Assembly: GCF_003858455.1 (NCBI RefSeq)
Contig: NZ_RQZF01000009.1
Span: 1 to 64,000, forward strand
DNA length: 64,000 nucleotides
Direction: 5' to 3'
Origin: Schaalia canis
GTDB lineage: Bacteria; Actinomycetota; Actinomycetes; Actinomycetales; Actinomycetaceae
The notes under the pieces are model-generated. The model was given only the letters and a program-made list of their open reading frames with translations. It searched no databases and was not told the origin of the DNA. Numbering within the stretch: position 1 is the stretch's first letter; every line of letters begins with the position of its first letter. The position numbers and the translations under genes are program-made. This document shows positions 53,863-62,550 of this stretch, one piece after another.

Positions 53863-54303
53863 TCAGGCGGCGAGGGCGATGCGGCGCGCGCGGGCGTGGG
53901 TGGCCACAATGGCGATCGTTGGGGAGGTATTAAACCGATACCCGGCGCCCCGGACGGTCGAGATGAGATCAGGGTCGTGGAGTTTGACGCGGAGCCGTCG
54001 GATGTGAGCGTCCACGGTTCGTGATTGTGCGTCGAGGTCGCGGTGTGCCCACACGGTGGAGAAGAGTTCGTCGCGAGAGACCGCATGATCAGCGTTGAGC
54101 GCGAGGTGTGCGAGGAGAGCGAATTCCTGGGTGGTGAGTTCAATGTCTTCGCAGTTGCGGCGAACTCGCTTGCGATCAATGTCGACGGTCAGGCTTACCT
54201 GAGTGAGGGTAAGGCCTGCGAGGATATCGAGGAATTGTTCGTAGGTGGTGTCTGCTGCGGAGTCGAAAGTACAGGTGTCTTCGGGCGTGTAGACGAGGGC
54301 CAT
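53863..54303 (-). CDS. Winged-helix (OmpR/PhoB-type) DNA-binding protein without receiver
   Basis: This 146-residue protein has a Trans_reg_C domain at about 40-125: CEDIELTTQEFALLAHLALNA, then DELFSTVWAHRDLDAQSRTVDAHIRRLRVKL, then STVRGAGYRF. The first 40 residues are acidic and do not form a receiver domain, so no phospho-Asp is present. Similar stand-alone winged-helix proteins occur in actinobacteria. The target is unknown. It converges on ilvA with only 16 bases between stops. It might regulate ilvA or neighbouring genes, but nothing in the sequence shows this. Confidence 0.85.
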   Translation of the reverse strand: MALVYTPEDTCTFDSAADTTYEQFLDILAGLTLTQVSLTVDIDRKRVRRNCEDIELTTQEFALLAHLALNADHAVSRDELFSTVWAHRDLDAQSRTVDAHIRRLRVKLHDPDLISTVRGAGYRFNTSPTIAIVATHARARRIALAA

Positions 54304-54702
54304 GACGGTGTATCCAATTTCTTTTGGCGCCGAACCCTGAAATCACGCAACAATGCGCACAAAAGATCTATGGGGAGTCGGTTCGGCTGTGACGGACGTG
54401 GGACAGTCGGTCACATACACATTCGTGCGCATACGCCACCCATGAGGCGGCATGTCGGCGTCACGAAAGCTGTCATGACACCAAGTGTGAGTCTCCACCA
54501 TGGATCAAGCAGAAGATGCCCATATAGTGAGATTCCGTAAAGCGCGCCCTCACAAAGCTTTTCTGTGCTCCTGTCGTCGCAACATCTTTCGTGTTCTCAG
54601 CGTCCCGCAGTCGGCTCATCTTCGTTCTGACCAGCTCATTGTTCTACCTTCCGCGAAGGCGCTAAGCTAGGGGTGCCTACTTTGTGGGCGCTTCACACAC
54701 CA
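54304..54702. other. Gene-free interval before tRNA-Arg
   Basis: This 399-base interval contains the upstream region of the winged-helix gene (minus) and of the tRNA (plus). A 56-codon frame from 54500 to 54670 exists but has no ribosome site, no recognisable domain and ends right before the tRNA. I see no repeats or clear promoter. Confidence 0.5.
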
Positions 54703-54775
54703 GCCTCCGTAGCTCAATGGATAGAGCAAGGGCCTTCTAATCCCGAGGTTGCAGGTTCGAGTCCTGTCGGGGGTG
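54703..54775 (+). tRNA. tRNA-Arg(TCT)
   Basis: This is a 73-base cloverleaf. The acceptor GCCTCCG pairs with CGGGGGT (G1-U72 and U4-G69 wobbles). The D arm is GCTC/GAGC, the anticodon loop CTTCTAA with anticodon TCT, and the T arm GCAGG-TTCGAGT-CCTGT. CCA is not encoded. The anticodon stem AGGGC/TCCCG has only its three central G-C pairs, with A27-G43 and C31-U39 mismatches, which is weak for a functional tRNA. Confidence 0.88.
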
Positions 54776-54866
54776 CTATCGCAGATCACCACTGGTTTCA
54801 GGGCATTCCTGACCAAATATCATCTTTTTCATGTGACAATACTTCTATTTCCATTACCTAAAAGCC

Positions 54867-54895
54867 TTCACGATCCTTCGTCTCACTGATAGGGT
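54867..54895 (+). promoter_or_regulatory. Possible promoter of the surface-protein gene
   Basis: TTCACG and TAGGGT are separated by 17 bases, and the gene's ATG is 54 bases after the second box. The match to the consensus is moderate. Confidence 0.3.
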
Positions 54896-54949
54896 AGTGA
54901 TGTTCAAACCATGCGGGTCGCCCCTGCGCCCGCGGAAGGAAATGACATC

Positions 54950-56110
54950 ATGTTCAAGAAGTTTGGAGCGGCACTGGCTACCTGCGCCCTTGCCGCCACA
55001 CTCGGGGTTGTTGCAATCCCCGGCGCTTTGGCCTCATCTGAGCCAGCAGTTCCCGTCGTTAAGCTGACGGCAGCAACGTGCGCAGACAAAAGCACTCACC
55101 TTTCAGTAACGGGCTTTGAAGCTGACAGCAATGCACAGCAGCAATACCGCTTCGTTGTTGAGGTTGAAGGACTAGCCAAGCCACTCAAGCAGCTTAACGG
55201 CGCTGAACGCAAGAGTGTTCTGACCGGAGAAACAAACGCTGCGACAATTTTTGGTGAATCCAAGCTCGAGGCAATGTATGGCAAGACTGTCACCATCAAG
55301 AGCTACTGGTTTAACACCGGTAAGAATGGAACCTTTAAGTTCCCCGTTGATCGTCAGGTTGCTAACTTCACGACAATGGCCGGCGATAACATGACCAAGA
55401 TGGTTCCGCTGGGCGCTTCAAACACCCTCACCCTGGTTGACCCAGCAACACTGAACTGCACTCCGGCTGGTCCTGCTCCTAAGGACAGCGCAGATGACAT
55501 TACCGTCCCCACTTCTCACTGCTGCTCAGTGTGAGGCTGGTAAGGCTACCGATAACCTGATGACGGTGGACAAGGCTCAAAAGCACGCCAACTACCGTTT
55601 CGTCGCCACCTACGACGGTAAGAGCATTTCCCTCAAGGAAGAGCTTCGCAACAAGCTGTGGGCCGAAGGCAAGCTCACCGCTAGCGACATCAAGGCCGCC
55701 TACCCCACCTTCGTCTTCGACTACACCAAGCCGCTGATGGTGCAGGCTTACTGGTTCGATGCAGAAAAGGCTTACGCCCCCGCCCTGTACGACACCGCAC
55801 TTAAACTCACTGTCGGCGACTCTGCTCGTTTCATCAAGCGCGGCGAGGCCAAGACCCTCACCCTGGTTGACCCAGCAACACTGAACTGCAGGGCGCTTCT
55901 AAGCCGGATGACAACCAAACTCCCAAGAATCCTCAGACTTCGGAAAAGCCCAAGGCAGACTCGAAGGCAAAGGATCCGAAGAGCACCTCGGTCAAGCCTA
56001 AGGTTGCCAAGACTGGTTTCGAATCCACCTTGCTCTCTCTTGTTGCTCTCCTTGCTCTCGGTGGCGGAGCGGCTGCCATGATCACTCTGCGTGCACGCAC
56101 ACGTCAGTGA
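54950..56110 (+). pseudogene. Tandem-domain cell-wall surface protein with two frameshifts
   Basis: It starts at ATG 54950 (GGAAGGAAA upstream) with a signal peptide (MFKKFGAALATCALAATLG, cleavage after ALA). Two related domains of about 140 residues follow, each opening LTAAxC and closing LTLVDPATLNC, and each with a SYWF/AYWF motif. After domain 1 the frame stops at 55534; the continuation (LTAAQCEAGKATD) is in another frame, restored by removing one base from the C4 run at 55507-55510. After domain 2 the frame leaves again; adding one base at about 55890-55893 restores a charged linker (SKPDDNQTPKNPQTSEKPKA), VAKTG, a hydrophobic helix and the tail LRARTRQ. VAKTG is a sortase-signal-like variant. 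The function is unknown; adhesion is a guess. It is either a recent pseudogene, phase variable, or sequencing error. Confidence 0.8.
55424..55460 (+). repeat. 37-bp direct repeat, copy 1 (copy 2 at 55854-55890)
   Basis: The 37 bases starting ACCCTCACCCTGG and ending ACACTGAACTGCA are identical at 55424-55460 and 55854-55890, 430 bases apart. They encode the end of each tandem domain, while the domains are otherwise strongly diverged. The second copy ends at the base where the second frameshift occurs. Confidence 0.9.
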
Positions 56111-56138
56111 TTCATCGCTGGGTATTTGACACCCGGAT

Positions 56139-56177
56139 ATAGGTGAGGGGAATGCCGATGGCATTCCCCTCACCTAT
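56139..56177 (+). terminator. Terminator after the surface-protein gene
   Basis: An 18-bp perfect stem (ATAGGTGAGGGGAATGCC with GGCATTCCCCTCACCTAT) has a 3-base loop and is followed by TCTCTTATTTG. Confidence 0.88.
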
Positions 56178-56270
56178 TCTCTTATTTGCTTGCTCTTCCC
56201 AAGCTCCCTCAATCTCCTTGCCTCTCGTTTATCTCCCTCGTCCGCCCACAGGGTCCACTAGTATTCCCTT

Positions 56271-57023
56271 ATGCTGCCTCTGTACGATCTGAGCCCCGTT
56301 GCTTGGGGCGTTCTTATGGTTGCGGCATTTCTTATTGGGATTGCAAAGACTGCGCTACCGGGTCTTGTCACCTTTTCTGTGGCTCTCTTTGCTGCGATTC
56401 TTCCAGCACGAGAATCCACAGCGATTATGCTCGGCCTCTTACTGGTGGGGGATCTATTTGCCATTTGGCTATACCGCCACCATGTGGATTGGCTGATACT
56501 TCGACGCCTCATTCCACCGGTTCTCATAGGTCTATTGTGTGGGGTTCTCATTGTGTGGCTTCTGAACAGTGAGCAGCTTCGTCGCCTGATCGGCGTGATC
56601 CTTTTACTGCTCACCGCAGGGACCCTTATTCTTTTAGGTTCCACACGGCATGATGCTCAATCTTTTTCGCGCAGCACGCCCACACGCTGGTTCTATGGCG
56701 GTCTTGGGGGCTTCACGACGATGGTGGCAAATGCTGGCGGGCCGCCAATGACCTTATATTTTGTCGCTTCTGGGATGGATATGGTTCGTTTTCTCGGCAC
56801 CCAGGCATATTTCTTTTTTGCCGTGAATCTGATGAAGATTCCCTTCCAGTACAGCCTGGGGTTGTACTCAGCGACTTCTCTTTCAACAGCTCTTGTCTTG
56901 CTAGCTCCTCTCCTTCTTGGCATTGCTATTGGGCGCGCATTCATTCGTTCAATCAAGCCAGAGATTTTCACTCCCCTGATTGTGTCTCTCACCGTCGTGT
57001 CGTCGGTGTACCTGCTTGTGTGA
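56271..57023 (+). CDS. TauE/SafE family sulfite/organosulfonate exporter
   Basis: This 250-residue integral membrane protein has about eight hydrophobic segments in two related halves. Family landmarks are GIAKTALPG in the first half and GGFTTMVANAGGPPMTLYF in the second, the repeated Gly-rich half-site of TauE/SafE/DUF81 proteins. Members export sulfite, sulfoacetate or similar anions, or have unknown substrates. No sulfur gene is near, so the substrate cannot be named. No ribosome site is obvious. A strong hairpin follows the gene. Confidence 0.92.
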   Translation: MLPLYDLSPVAWGVLMVAAFLIGIAKTALPGLVTFSVALFAAILPARESTAIMLGLLLVGDLFAIWLYRHHVDWLILRRLIPPVLIGLLCGVLIVWLLNSEQLRRLIGVILLLLTAGTLILLGSTRHDAQSFSRSTPTRWFYGGLGGFTTMVANAGGPPMTLYFVASGMDMVRFLGTQAYFFFAVNLMKIPFQYSLGLYSATSLSTALVLLAPLLLGIAIGRAFIRSIKPEIFTPLIVSLTVVSSVYLLV

Positions 57024-57102
57024 TGATCCCTTGTTTAGTTTCAGCGCCTCATGCAGCAATGGCGTAGTACGCGAGCCTTCGCAGGTTTTCTCTTTGCAGA
57101 TA

Positions 57103-57146
57103 GCGATGCCCGCCACCGGGTTCTTCCGGTGGCGGGCATCGCGTTT
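57103..57146. terminator. Shared terminator between the exporter and the ABC operon
   Basis: A 17-bp perfect stem (GCGATGCCCGCCACCGG with CCGGTGGCGGGCATCGC) with a 6-base loop lies between the two convergent stops. On the plus strand GTTTCC follows. Confidence 0.85.
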
Positions 57147-57218
57147 CCATCACCCCGTGGAGTCAATCACGGGAGACTATGAGAAGGCTTGTATTTGGGG
57201 AGGAGGTCCTCCCACCGA

Positions 57219-58214
57219 TCACTCGTAAACAGCCTTCTGAATATCAGGATCGTCAAGGTTGTTGGCGTCGTACCAGTAGAAGCCCGAGTCAGTGAACTTC
57301 TCCAGTGTTTCACCCTTGAGAACCTTGTCGACCGAGACAATGGTGTCGTAGCCCATCTGGTAGGGGTTCTGGGTGATCGAACCGGCGATCACGCCTTCCT
57401 TGATAAGTTCGAGCTGGGGCTTGCCGGAGTCGAAACCAACAATCTTCACGCCGGTGCGACCCGCAGTCTTAGCAGCCTGAGCGGCGGCTACAGCGCCGTC
57501 ATCATCGGTAGCGAAGAGGCCAGCGAGGTCAGGGTGTGCCTGCAGGATTGCGCCTGCCTGCTGCTGGGCGACTGCCTGGTCAGAGTTGTTGTACTGAACC
57601 TCGACAACTTCAATGTCAGGGGCGTTGGCCGCCAGCCATTCACGGAAGCCTTGTTCGCGGTCCTGTCCGGTCAGTGACGTTTGCGAGTGGCAGATGATGG
57701 CGACCTTGCCCTTCTTGCCGATCAGGTCTGCCAGGTTCTTTGCGCCCTCTGCTGCGGCTGCCTTGTTGTCGGTGGCGACCGTGGTGAGCGGGATGTCAGA
57801 GCCGGGAACACCGGAGTCGAAGGCAACAACAGGGATGCCTGCGTCAGCGAATTGCTGCAGCACAGAGGACTGCGCGGTGGAGTCCAGGGCAGCGAAGGCT
57901 AGAGCTGCGGGGGTTCGTACGAGAGCCTGGTTGAGCTGGTCGTTTTGGCGGGTGACGTCGGTTTCGTTGTCCGGGCCATTGAAGGTGACTTCATAGCCGA
58001 GGTCCTTGCCTGCAGCCTCAACGCCAGACTTGACGGCAGCCCAGAAGGGGCTGGCGTAGCCCTTGGCGACGACAGCAATGGACTTGTTTGTTCCGTCTGC
58101 TGCAGGAGCGCCTGAGGCACCCGAGCTGGAACCGGTGTCGCCCGAGCATGCGCTCAGACTTGCGGCGGACAGCGCCAGTGCTGCTACCAGTGCGAGCGGC
58201 TTAGTGAGCCTCAT
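57219..58214 (-). CDS. Sugar ABC transporter substrate-binding lipoprotein (RbsB-like)
   Basis: This 331-residue periplasmic-binding-protein type I lipoprotein has a lipobox LSAC with C23. The mature part has the RbsB-type motifs VVAKGYASPFWAAVKSG, GADDxxAAA-like ATDDDGAVAAAQAA, and VKIVGFDSGKPQLELIKEG. It delivers a sugar, pentose or cyclitol to the permease encoded upstream. I prefer the ATG at 58214, because GAGGAAG is then well placed; the ATG at 58226 would add MRKI. It is the last gene of a four-gene operon. The link with a Gfo/Idh/MocA oxidoreductase suggests inositol or a related compound, which is inference. Confidence 0.93.
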   Translation of the reverse strand: MRLTKPLALVAALALSAASLSACSGDTGSSSGASGAPAADGTNKSIAVVAKGYASPFWAAVKSGVEAAGKDLGYEVTFNGPDNETDVTRQNDQLNQALVRTPAALAFAALDSTAQSSVLQQFADAGIPVVAFDSGVPGSDIPLTTVATDNKAAAAEGAKNLADLIGKKGKVAIICHSQTSLTGQDREQGFREWLAANAPDIEVVEVQYNNSDQAVAQQQAGAILQAHPDLAGLFATDDDGAVAAAQAAKTAGRTGVKIVGFDSGKPQLELIKEGVIAGSITQNPYQMGYDTIVSVDKVLKGETLEKFTDSGFYWYDANNLDDPDIQKAVYE

Positions 58215-58304
58215 AATCTTCCTCATTTCTCTTGTCAGGCCAGCCCATGCTGGGCACTGAAATCGGGGGGCGGCGGGAATGCCGCGCTGTGGAATGGTGG
58301 ATAG

Positions 58305-59327
58305 TTATTGGTCGCGGCGGCGGGTATCGAGGTAGACCGCGGCGAGGACGACAGCGCCGAGAAGAACCTTCTGCCACTGATCGGGGATGCCCATGAGCAC
58401 TGCGCCATTGCGGATGGTGGCGATGAGGATTGCGCCGATCACTGAGCCGAATACGGAGGCTTTGCCGCCGCGGAGGGAGGCGCCACCAAGGACGGCTGCA
58501 GCGATGGCGTACATTTCGTACGACTGACCAACGTCTGGTTTGCCAGAGGCGAGGCGGGATGCCATGAGCACACCGGCGAGGCCGGTGAAGGAGCCGGCAA
58601 GCATGTAGACGCGGAACTTCCAGCGTTGGACGTTGACGCCGGACAGTCGCGTGGCTTCCTCATTGGACCCCATTGCCAGTGCGTAGCGGCCAATGAGGGT
58701 GCGGTTGAGTAAGAATGCTGCGATGAGTGCAGCAATGAGGATGAGGTACATGGCGTTCGTCAGGCCGAGGGTGCGTCCTTGTCCGAGTTCAAGGAAGGCT
58801 CCAAATTCGGTGAGTGGGATGGCGGAGGTTCCTGAAAGCACCATGGCCAGACCCCAGGCGACGAGCATCATGGCGAGGGTGGCGATCATGGGCTGCATGT
58901 TGAGGTAGGCGACCATGAGGCCATTTGCTGCGCCGAGGAGTGCACCAGAGGCGATGCCGACGATGACGCCGATGAGGATGCACAGCCACAGGGGAAGGCC
59001 TGCTTCTAATGACCATTTCATCGCTACCGCTAGGCATACGCCGGTGAAAGCAATACCGAAGCCGGGCGTCAGGTCGATGCCGCCTGTGGCGATGACGAAG
59101 GTCAGGCCCAAGGCAAGAAGGATGTAGACGGAGGCGTCAAGGAGTAGTGCGGAGAAGTTGTTGACCTGGAAGAAGTAGGGGCTTGCCAGGGAGAATCCGA
59201 TAATCAGGATGATTTCGGAGACGAGTACCAGCACTTGGGAGGCGTGTCGACGGAAGTACAACATTGCCCCGCTGGGACGTTGAGCGTCTGATGCGGCCGA
59301 GGCGGCGGAAGTGGGGGTGGTGCTCAC
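58305..59327 (-). CDS. Sugar ABC transporter permease (RbsC-like)
   Basis: This 340-residue permease of the BPD_transp_2/RbsC family has about ten membrane helices. Typical segments are TFVIATGGIDLTPGFGI, GALLGAANGLMVAYLNMQPMIATLAMM, and LGGASLRGGKASVFGSVIGA near the end. The start is GTG 59327, overlapping the ATPase stop in GTGA. The N-terminal 25 residues are a Ser/Ala/Thr-rich cytoplasmic tail. It would form a homodimeric channel with the RbsA-type ATPase. Confidence 0.94.
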   Translation of the reverse strand: MSTTPTSAASAASDAQRPSGAMLYFRRHASQVLVLVSEIILIIGFSLASPYFFQVNNFSALLLDASVYILLALGLTFVIATGGIDLTPGFGIAFTGVCLAVAMKWSLEAGLPLWLCILIGVIVGIASGALLGAANGLMVAYLNMQPMIATLAMMLVAWGLAMVLSGTSAIPLTEFGAFLELGQGRTLGLTNAMYLILIAALIAAFLLNRTLIGRYALAMGSNEEATRLSGVNVQRWKFRVYMLAGSFTGLAGVLMASRLASGKPDVGQSYEMYAIAAAVLGGASLRGGKASVFGSVIGAILIATIRNGAVLMGIPDQWQKVLLGAVVLAAVYLDTRRRDQ

Positions 59328-60859
59328 GCTGACTCCTTAATTGTGCTGGCTCCCTGCCCGGTGGCGAGGGTCATAATCGAGTTTTGGGCGGCTTCTTCGT
59401 TTGTCAGGATGCCGGTGACTCGGCCTTCCCACATGACGACAATGCGTTGGGACAGACGAAGAACTTCGGGGATCTCTGAGGAGATGACGATGATGGATTT
59501 GCCTTGGGCGACGAGTTCGCCAAGCAGGTCGTAGATTTCATCTTTCGCGCCGACGTCGATACCTCGTGTGGGTTCATCGAAGATGAGGACTTCACAGTCT
59601 CGGGCGAGCCATTTTGCGAGGACGACCTTTTGTTGGTTACCTCCAGAAAGGTTTTTGGCCCGCTGGTGAACCGAGGGGGTTTTGACGCGCAAGCGTTTGC
59701 AGTAGGCCTCAGCGACTTCTTCTGCCTTTGAGTCGTCAACGATGGTTGCCCGCGACCAGATCCTGTACGAGGGCAGCCCCGTGTTGATAATGAGGTCCTT
59801 GTCGAGAAGCAGGCCAAATTGTTTGCGGTCTTCGGAGAGGTAGGCGATCGATTGGCGTACAGCGTCTTCGGGGCTCTTGATCGTGACTTGTTTGCCCTTG
59901 ATGATGATCTCGCCTGCACTGATGGGGTCGGCGCCGATGAGGGCGCGGGCGACTTCGGTGCGCCCAGCTCCAACGAGTCCTGCGAATCCGAGGATTTCAC
60001 CGCGTTTAAGGTCGAAGGAGACGTCCTTGAGAAGGTGGCGGGTTGAGAGTCCTCGTACTTCGAGAACGGTTTCTCGTCCCTCCGGTAGGGGCTCTGGGCG
60101 AATATTGGACACAATTTGTCGTCCAACCATTCGCTCAATGATGTCGTCAATCTCAAGATCGTCGGCGGAGTCTGTGGAGATCCATCGTCCGTCACGCATG
60201 ACAGTGATGGCATTGGAGACTCGCTTGATCTCTTCCATGCGGTGCGAGATGTAGACGATGCCGGTGGTAGGCGAGACGAAGTCCTCCATGACTCGGAATA
60301 GGGCTTCGACTTCACGTTGGGTGAGGGCGGCTGTCGGCTCATCCATGATGAGGACTTTGGCCTCGAAGGACAGGGCTTTAGCGATTTCCACCATCTGCTG
60401 GTTGGCGACGGTAAGGTGTCCAACCTTCACTTCGGGATCAAGGTCAAGGCCAATCCTGTCGAGCAACTCTCGCGTTTCGGCAAGGAGTTTCTTGGGTGAG
60501 AGGGTGAATCGGGTTCCTGTCCAGGGTTCACGCCCGAAGAATATATTCTCAGCGACCGTGAGGTCTGGCATGAGGTTCAGTTCCTGGTGGATGATCGAGA
60601 TGCCCTTGTTTTGGGCGTCGAGTGGCCCGTTGATGCGGGTTTCTTGTCCGTCAAGGAATACGCTTCCAGCGTCGGGAGTGTAGATTCCTCCAAGGACTTT
60701 CATCATTGTGGATTTGCCGGCGCCGTTCTCACCGACGAGGGCGTGTACCTCTCCTGGGCGCAGTGCGAACTGCGCGTCATCGAGAGCTAGCACACCGGGG
60801 AACTTCTTTGTTATCCCTTTTGCCTCAATGAGAGGCACCACAGTGGTATCAATGGCCAT
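59324..60859 (-). CDS. Sugar ABC transporter ATP-binding protein (RbsA-like)
   Basis: This 511-residue protein has two fused ABC cassettes, as in RbsA/XylG/MglA. Cassette 1 has Walker A GENGAGKST and Walker B VLIMDEPTAALT. Cassette 2 has the degenerate Walker A GLVGAGRTE, signature LSGGNQQK and Walker B VLIFDEPTRGIDVG. It starts at ATG 60859 with AAAGGAAAG upstream, although the frame is open further 5'. It lies 40 bases after the oxidoreductase gene and overlaps the permease start. Confidence 0.95.
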   Translation of the reverse strand: MAIDTTVVPLIEAKGITKKFPGVLALDDAQFALRPGEVHALVGENGAGKSTMMKVLGGIYTPDAGSVFLDGQETRINGPLDAQNKGISIIHQELNLMPDLTVAENIFFGREPWTGTRFTLSPKKLLAETRELLDRIGLDLDPEVKVGHLTVANQQMVEIAKALSFEAKVLIMDEPTAALTQREVEALFRVMEDFVSPTTGIVYISHRMEEIKRVSNAITVMRDGRWISTDSADDLEIDDIIERMVGRQIVSNIRPEPLPEGRETVLEVRGLSTRHLLKDVSFDLKRGEILGFAGLVGAGRTEVARALIGADPISAGEIIIKGKQVTIKSPEDAVRQSIAYLSEDRKQFGLLLDKDLIINTGLPSYRIWSRATIVDDSKAEEVAEAYCKRLRVKTPSVHQRAKNLSGGNQQKVVLAKWLARDCEVLIFDEPTRGIDVGAKDEIYDLLGELVAQGKSIIVISSEIPEVLRLSQRIVVMWEGRVTGILTNEEAAQNSIMTLATGQGASTIKESA

Positions 60860-60899
60860 GTGGGCTTTCCTTTTCTCTCGTGTGCCGCGGGGTGATGGT

Positions 60900-61952
60900 T
60901 CAGTGCTGACGGATTTCGGACACCTTGACGGGGCGTCCTTCTTCACGGGACTTGCCTACCGCTAGGGCGATGTGAAGTGCTTCGAGTGCGTCTTCGATGG
61001 GGCAGGGGCTCGGTGCCTTGCTGCGAACAACATCAACGAAGGCGCGTAACTCAACGTCGTAGCAGTGACGGAAACGGGCGATGAAGTCAACCCATGGCTC
61101 GTCGTCGGGGAAGGTCACTCCAGGTTCGACGCTGACAAGGGGCACTTTAGGTTCGAGGCCGACGGTGGCGTTGGCTTTGGTGCCGGAGATTTCCATGCGC
61201 ACGTCGTAGCCTTGGCCATTGTTGCGCGAGGTGTGAGCGGTGACGAGGGTGTCGTCGTCCATGCGCAGGACCGCCACTCCCTCGTCAACGTCTCCGTGAG
61301 TGCGGAAGTAGTCAGCTCCGCGGACAGCTCCGAAGGCAAATACTTCCTCAACTTCCCGTCCGGTGATCCAGCGCAGGATGTCGAAGTCGTGGATGAGACA
61401 GTCGCGCCAAATACCGCCTGATTCTGCAACGAAGTATTCGGGGGGTGGGTTTTGGTCGCAGGTCATCATGTGCACGCGGTGCACGTCGCCGAGTTCGCCG
61501 CTGTGCACTCGGCGTCGCGCTTCAGTGTAAGCGGGGTCAAAACGTCGCTGGAATCCGATTTGCGAGGCGATGCCGGCCTCTTGGACAGCTTGGATGCAAC
61601 GCAGCGTGCCGTCAAGGTCAACGGCAACCGGCTTTTCACAGAAGAAAGGAAGCTTTGTTTCTGCGCAGCGAAGGATAAGCTCTTCGTGGGTGGCAGTGGG
61701 AGTAGCAATAACGACACCGTCGTAGTTGTCGGGATGGGCAAACACGCTCTCAGGAGTTGCATGGTTGATGCTGGCTCCTGGATGTTGGCTGGCAAGCTCG
61801 CTGGCGACACTGTGAGCTCGCTCAGGATCAGCATCACAGATTGTCAGGTGTATGTCAGGAATTGTCACTAAGGCTGCAGCATGCCCGACACCGATACGCC
61901 CCACTCCAAAAAGAGCGATACGTGTCATCGTGTGACTCTGTTGCTGCGTCAT
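60900..61952 (-). CDS. Gfo/Idh/MocA family oxidoreductase (inositol dehydrogenase-like)
   Basis: This 350-residue NAD(P)-dependent enzyme has an N-terminal Rossmann fold (FGVGRIGVGHAAAL) and the lysine motif CEKPVAVD. The catalytic segment includes GFQRRFDP and GIWRDCLIHDFDILRWITG. This set matches myo-inositol 2-dehydrogenase and related dehydrogenases for scyllo-inositol or sugar acids. The start is ATG 61952, with a perfect AAGGAGG upstream (MTQQQSHTMTRIALF); the open frame extends 48 codons further but is not conserved. It is the first gene of the operon with the transporter. The exact substrate cannot be read from sequence. Confidence 0.92.
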   Translation of the reverse strand: MTQQQSHTMTRIALFGVGRIGVGHAAALVTIPDIHLTICDADPERAHSVASELASQHPGASINHATPESVFAHPDNYDGVVIATPTATHEELILRCAETKLPFFCEKPVAVDLDGTLRCIQAVQEAGIASQIGFQRRFDPAYTEARRRVHSGELGDVHRVHMMTCDQNPPPEYFVAESGGIWRDCLIHDFDILRWITGREVEEVFAFGAVRGADYFRTHGDVDEGVAVLRMDDDTLVTAHTSRNNGQGYDVRMEISGTKANATVGLEPKVPLVSVEPGVTFPDDEPWVDFIARFRHCYDVELRAFVDVVRSKAPSPCPIEDALEALHIALAVGKSREEGRPVKVSEIRQH

Positions 61953-62550
61953 CAACAGCCTCCTTGTGTCTTGCTCAGTCCTCACATCCGCCCCCCTTTG
62001 GACGAATGTCAGTTTTTCTGGTGCTTTGAGCGACTTCAGCGCCCACTCCTGGAGGCGCTTCTCTAGGGAGTCGTTCATTGCATCCCGTAGCGACATCTAC
62101 CCTGATGCCTTAGTGACGATCGTACACCACAGGATAACTTTGTAAAGACATATGAGAGACACGAGCTAACAATGCGACACAATCGCAACCTTCATTCCCT
62201 CGCCCTCAAAGGCGATACCCCCTAAGCCTCTACTACGCATACAGCCAGAAAGATCGGCATGATTATGCCTTTGCCACGCAACACTTCCCCAAAAGAGTGC
62301 CGGATCCTCCTTCCATTCGACCCCCTCCAACACACATCTACTCACAGGAATATTCCAGGAATATCCCATTGATATATCAGCCAATCTGGGCGTTTCGTCC
62401 GCCTCTGACCGTCATCCGCTCAAGATCACCCCAGCTATCGGATCAAACCGTTAACGTATTAAGGTCATATATAGGTTTCTTGCTCCTCTTTCTCTTGAAG
62501 CATCACAGAAGCCAGCCCCACCCCCGGTCACCCTATGAAAGTCTGATCGC
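61953..62550. promoter_or_regulatory. Divergent interval between the oxidoreductase operon and the flotillin-like gene
   Basis: No convincing gene lies in these 598 bases. GTGACGATCGTACAC (62113-62127) has a palindromic core ACGATCGT with near-symmetric flanks, of the size of a LacI/GntR operator, 161 bases upstream of the oxidoreductase start. Near the other gene there is the palindrome GGAATATTCC (62347-62356) inside two direct copies of CAGGAATAT (62345 and 62356). AT-rich steps near 62,460-62,480 could be a promoter. Both operators are conjectural. Confidence 0.4.

Noticed and set aside
54500-54670. 56-codon plus-strand frame (MDQAEDAHIVRF)
   Set aside because: There is no ribosome site, no domain, and unusual Ser/Arg/His-rich content; it could be a small protein but nothing supports it.
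62166-62384. 72-codon minus-strand frame (MADISMGYSWNIP)
   Set aside because: There is no clear ribosome site or homology; the frame overlaps the likely control region.
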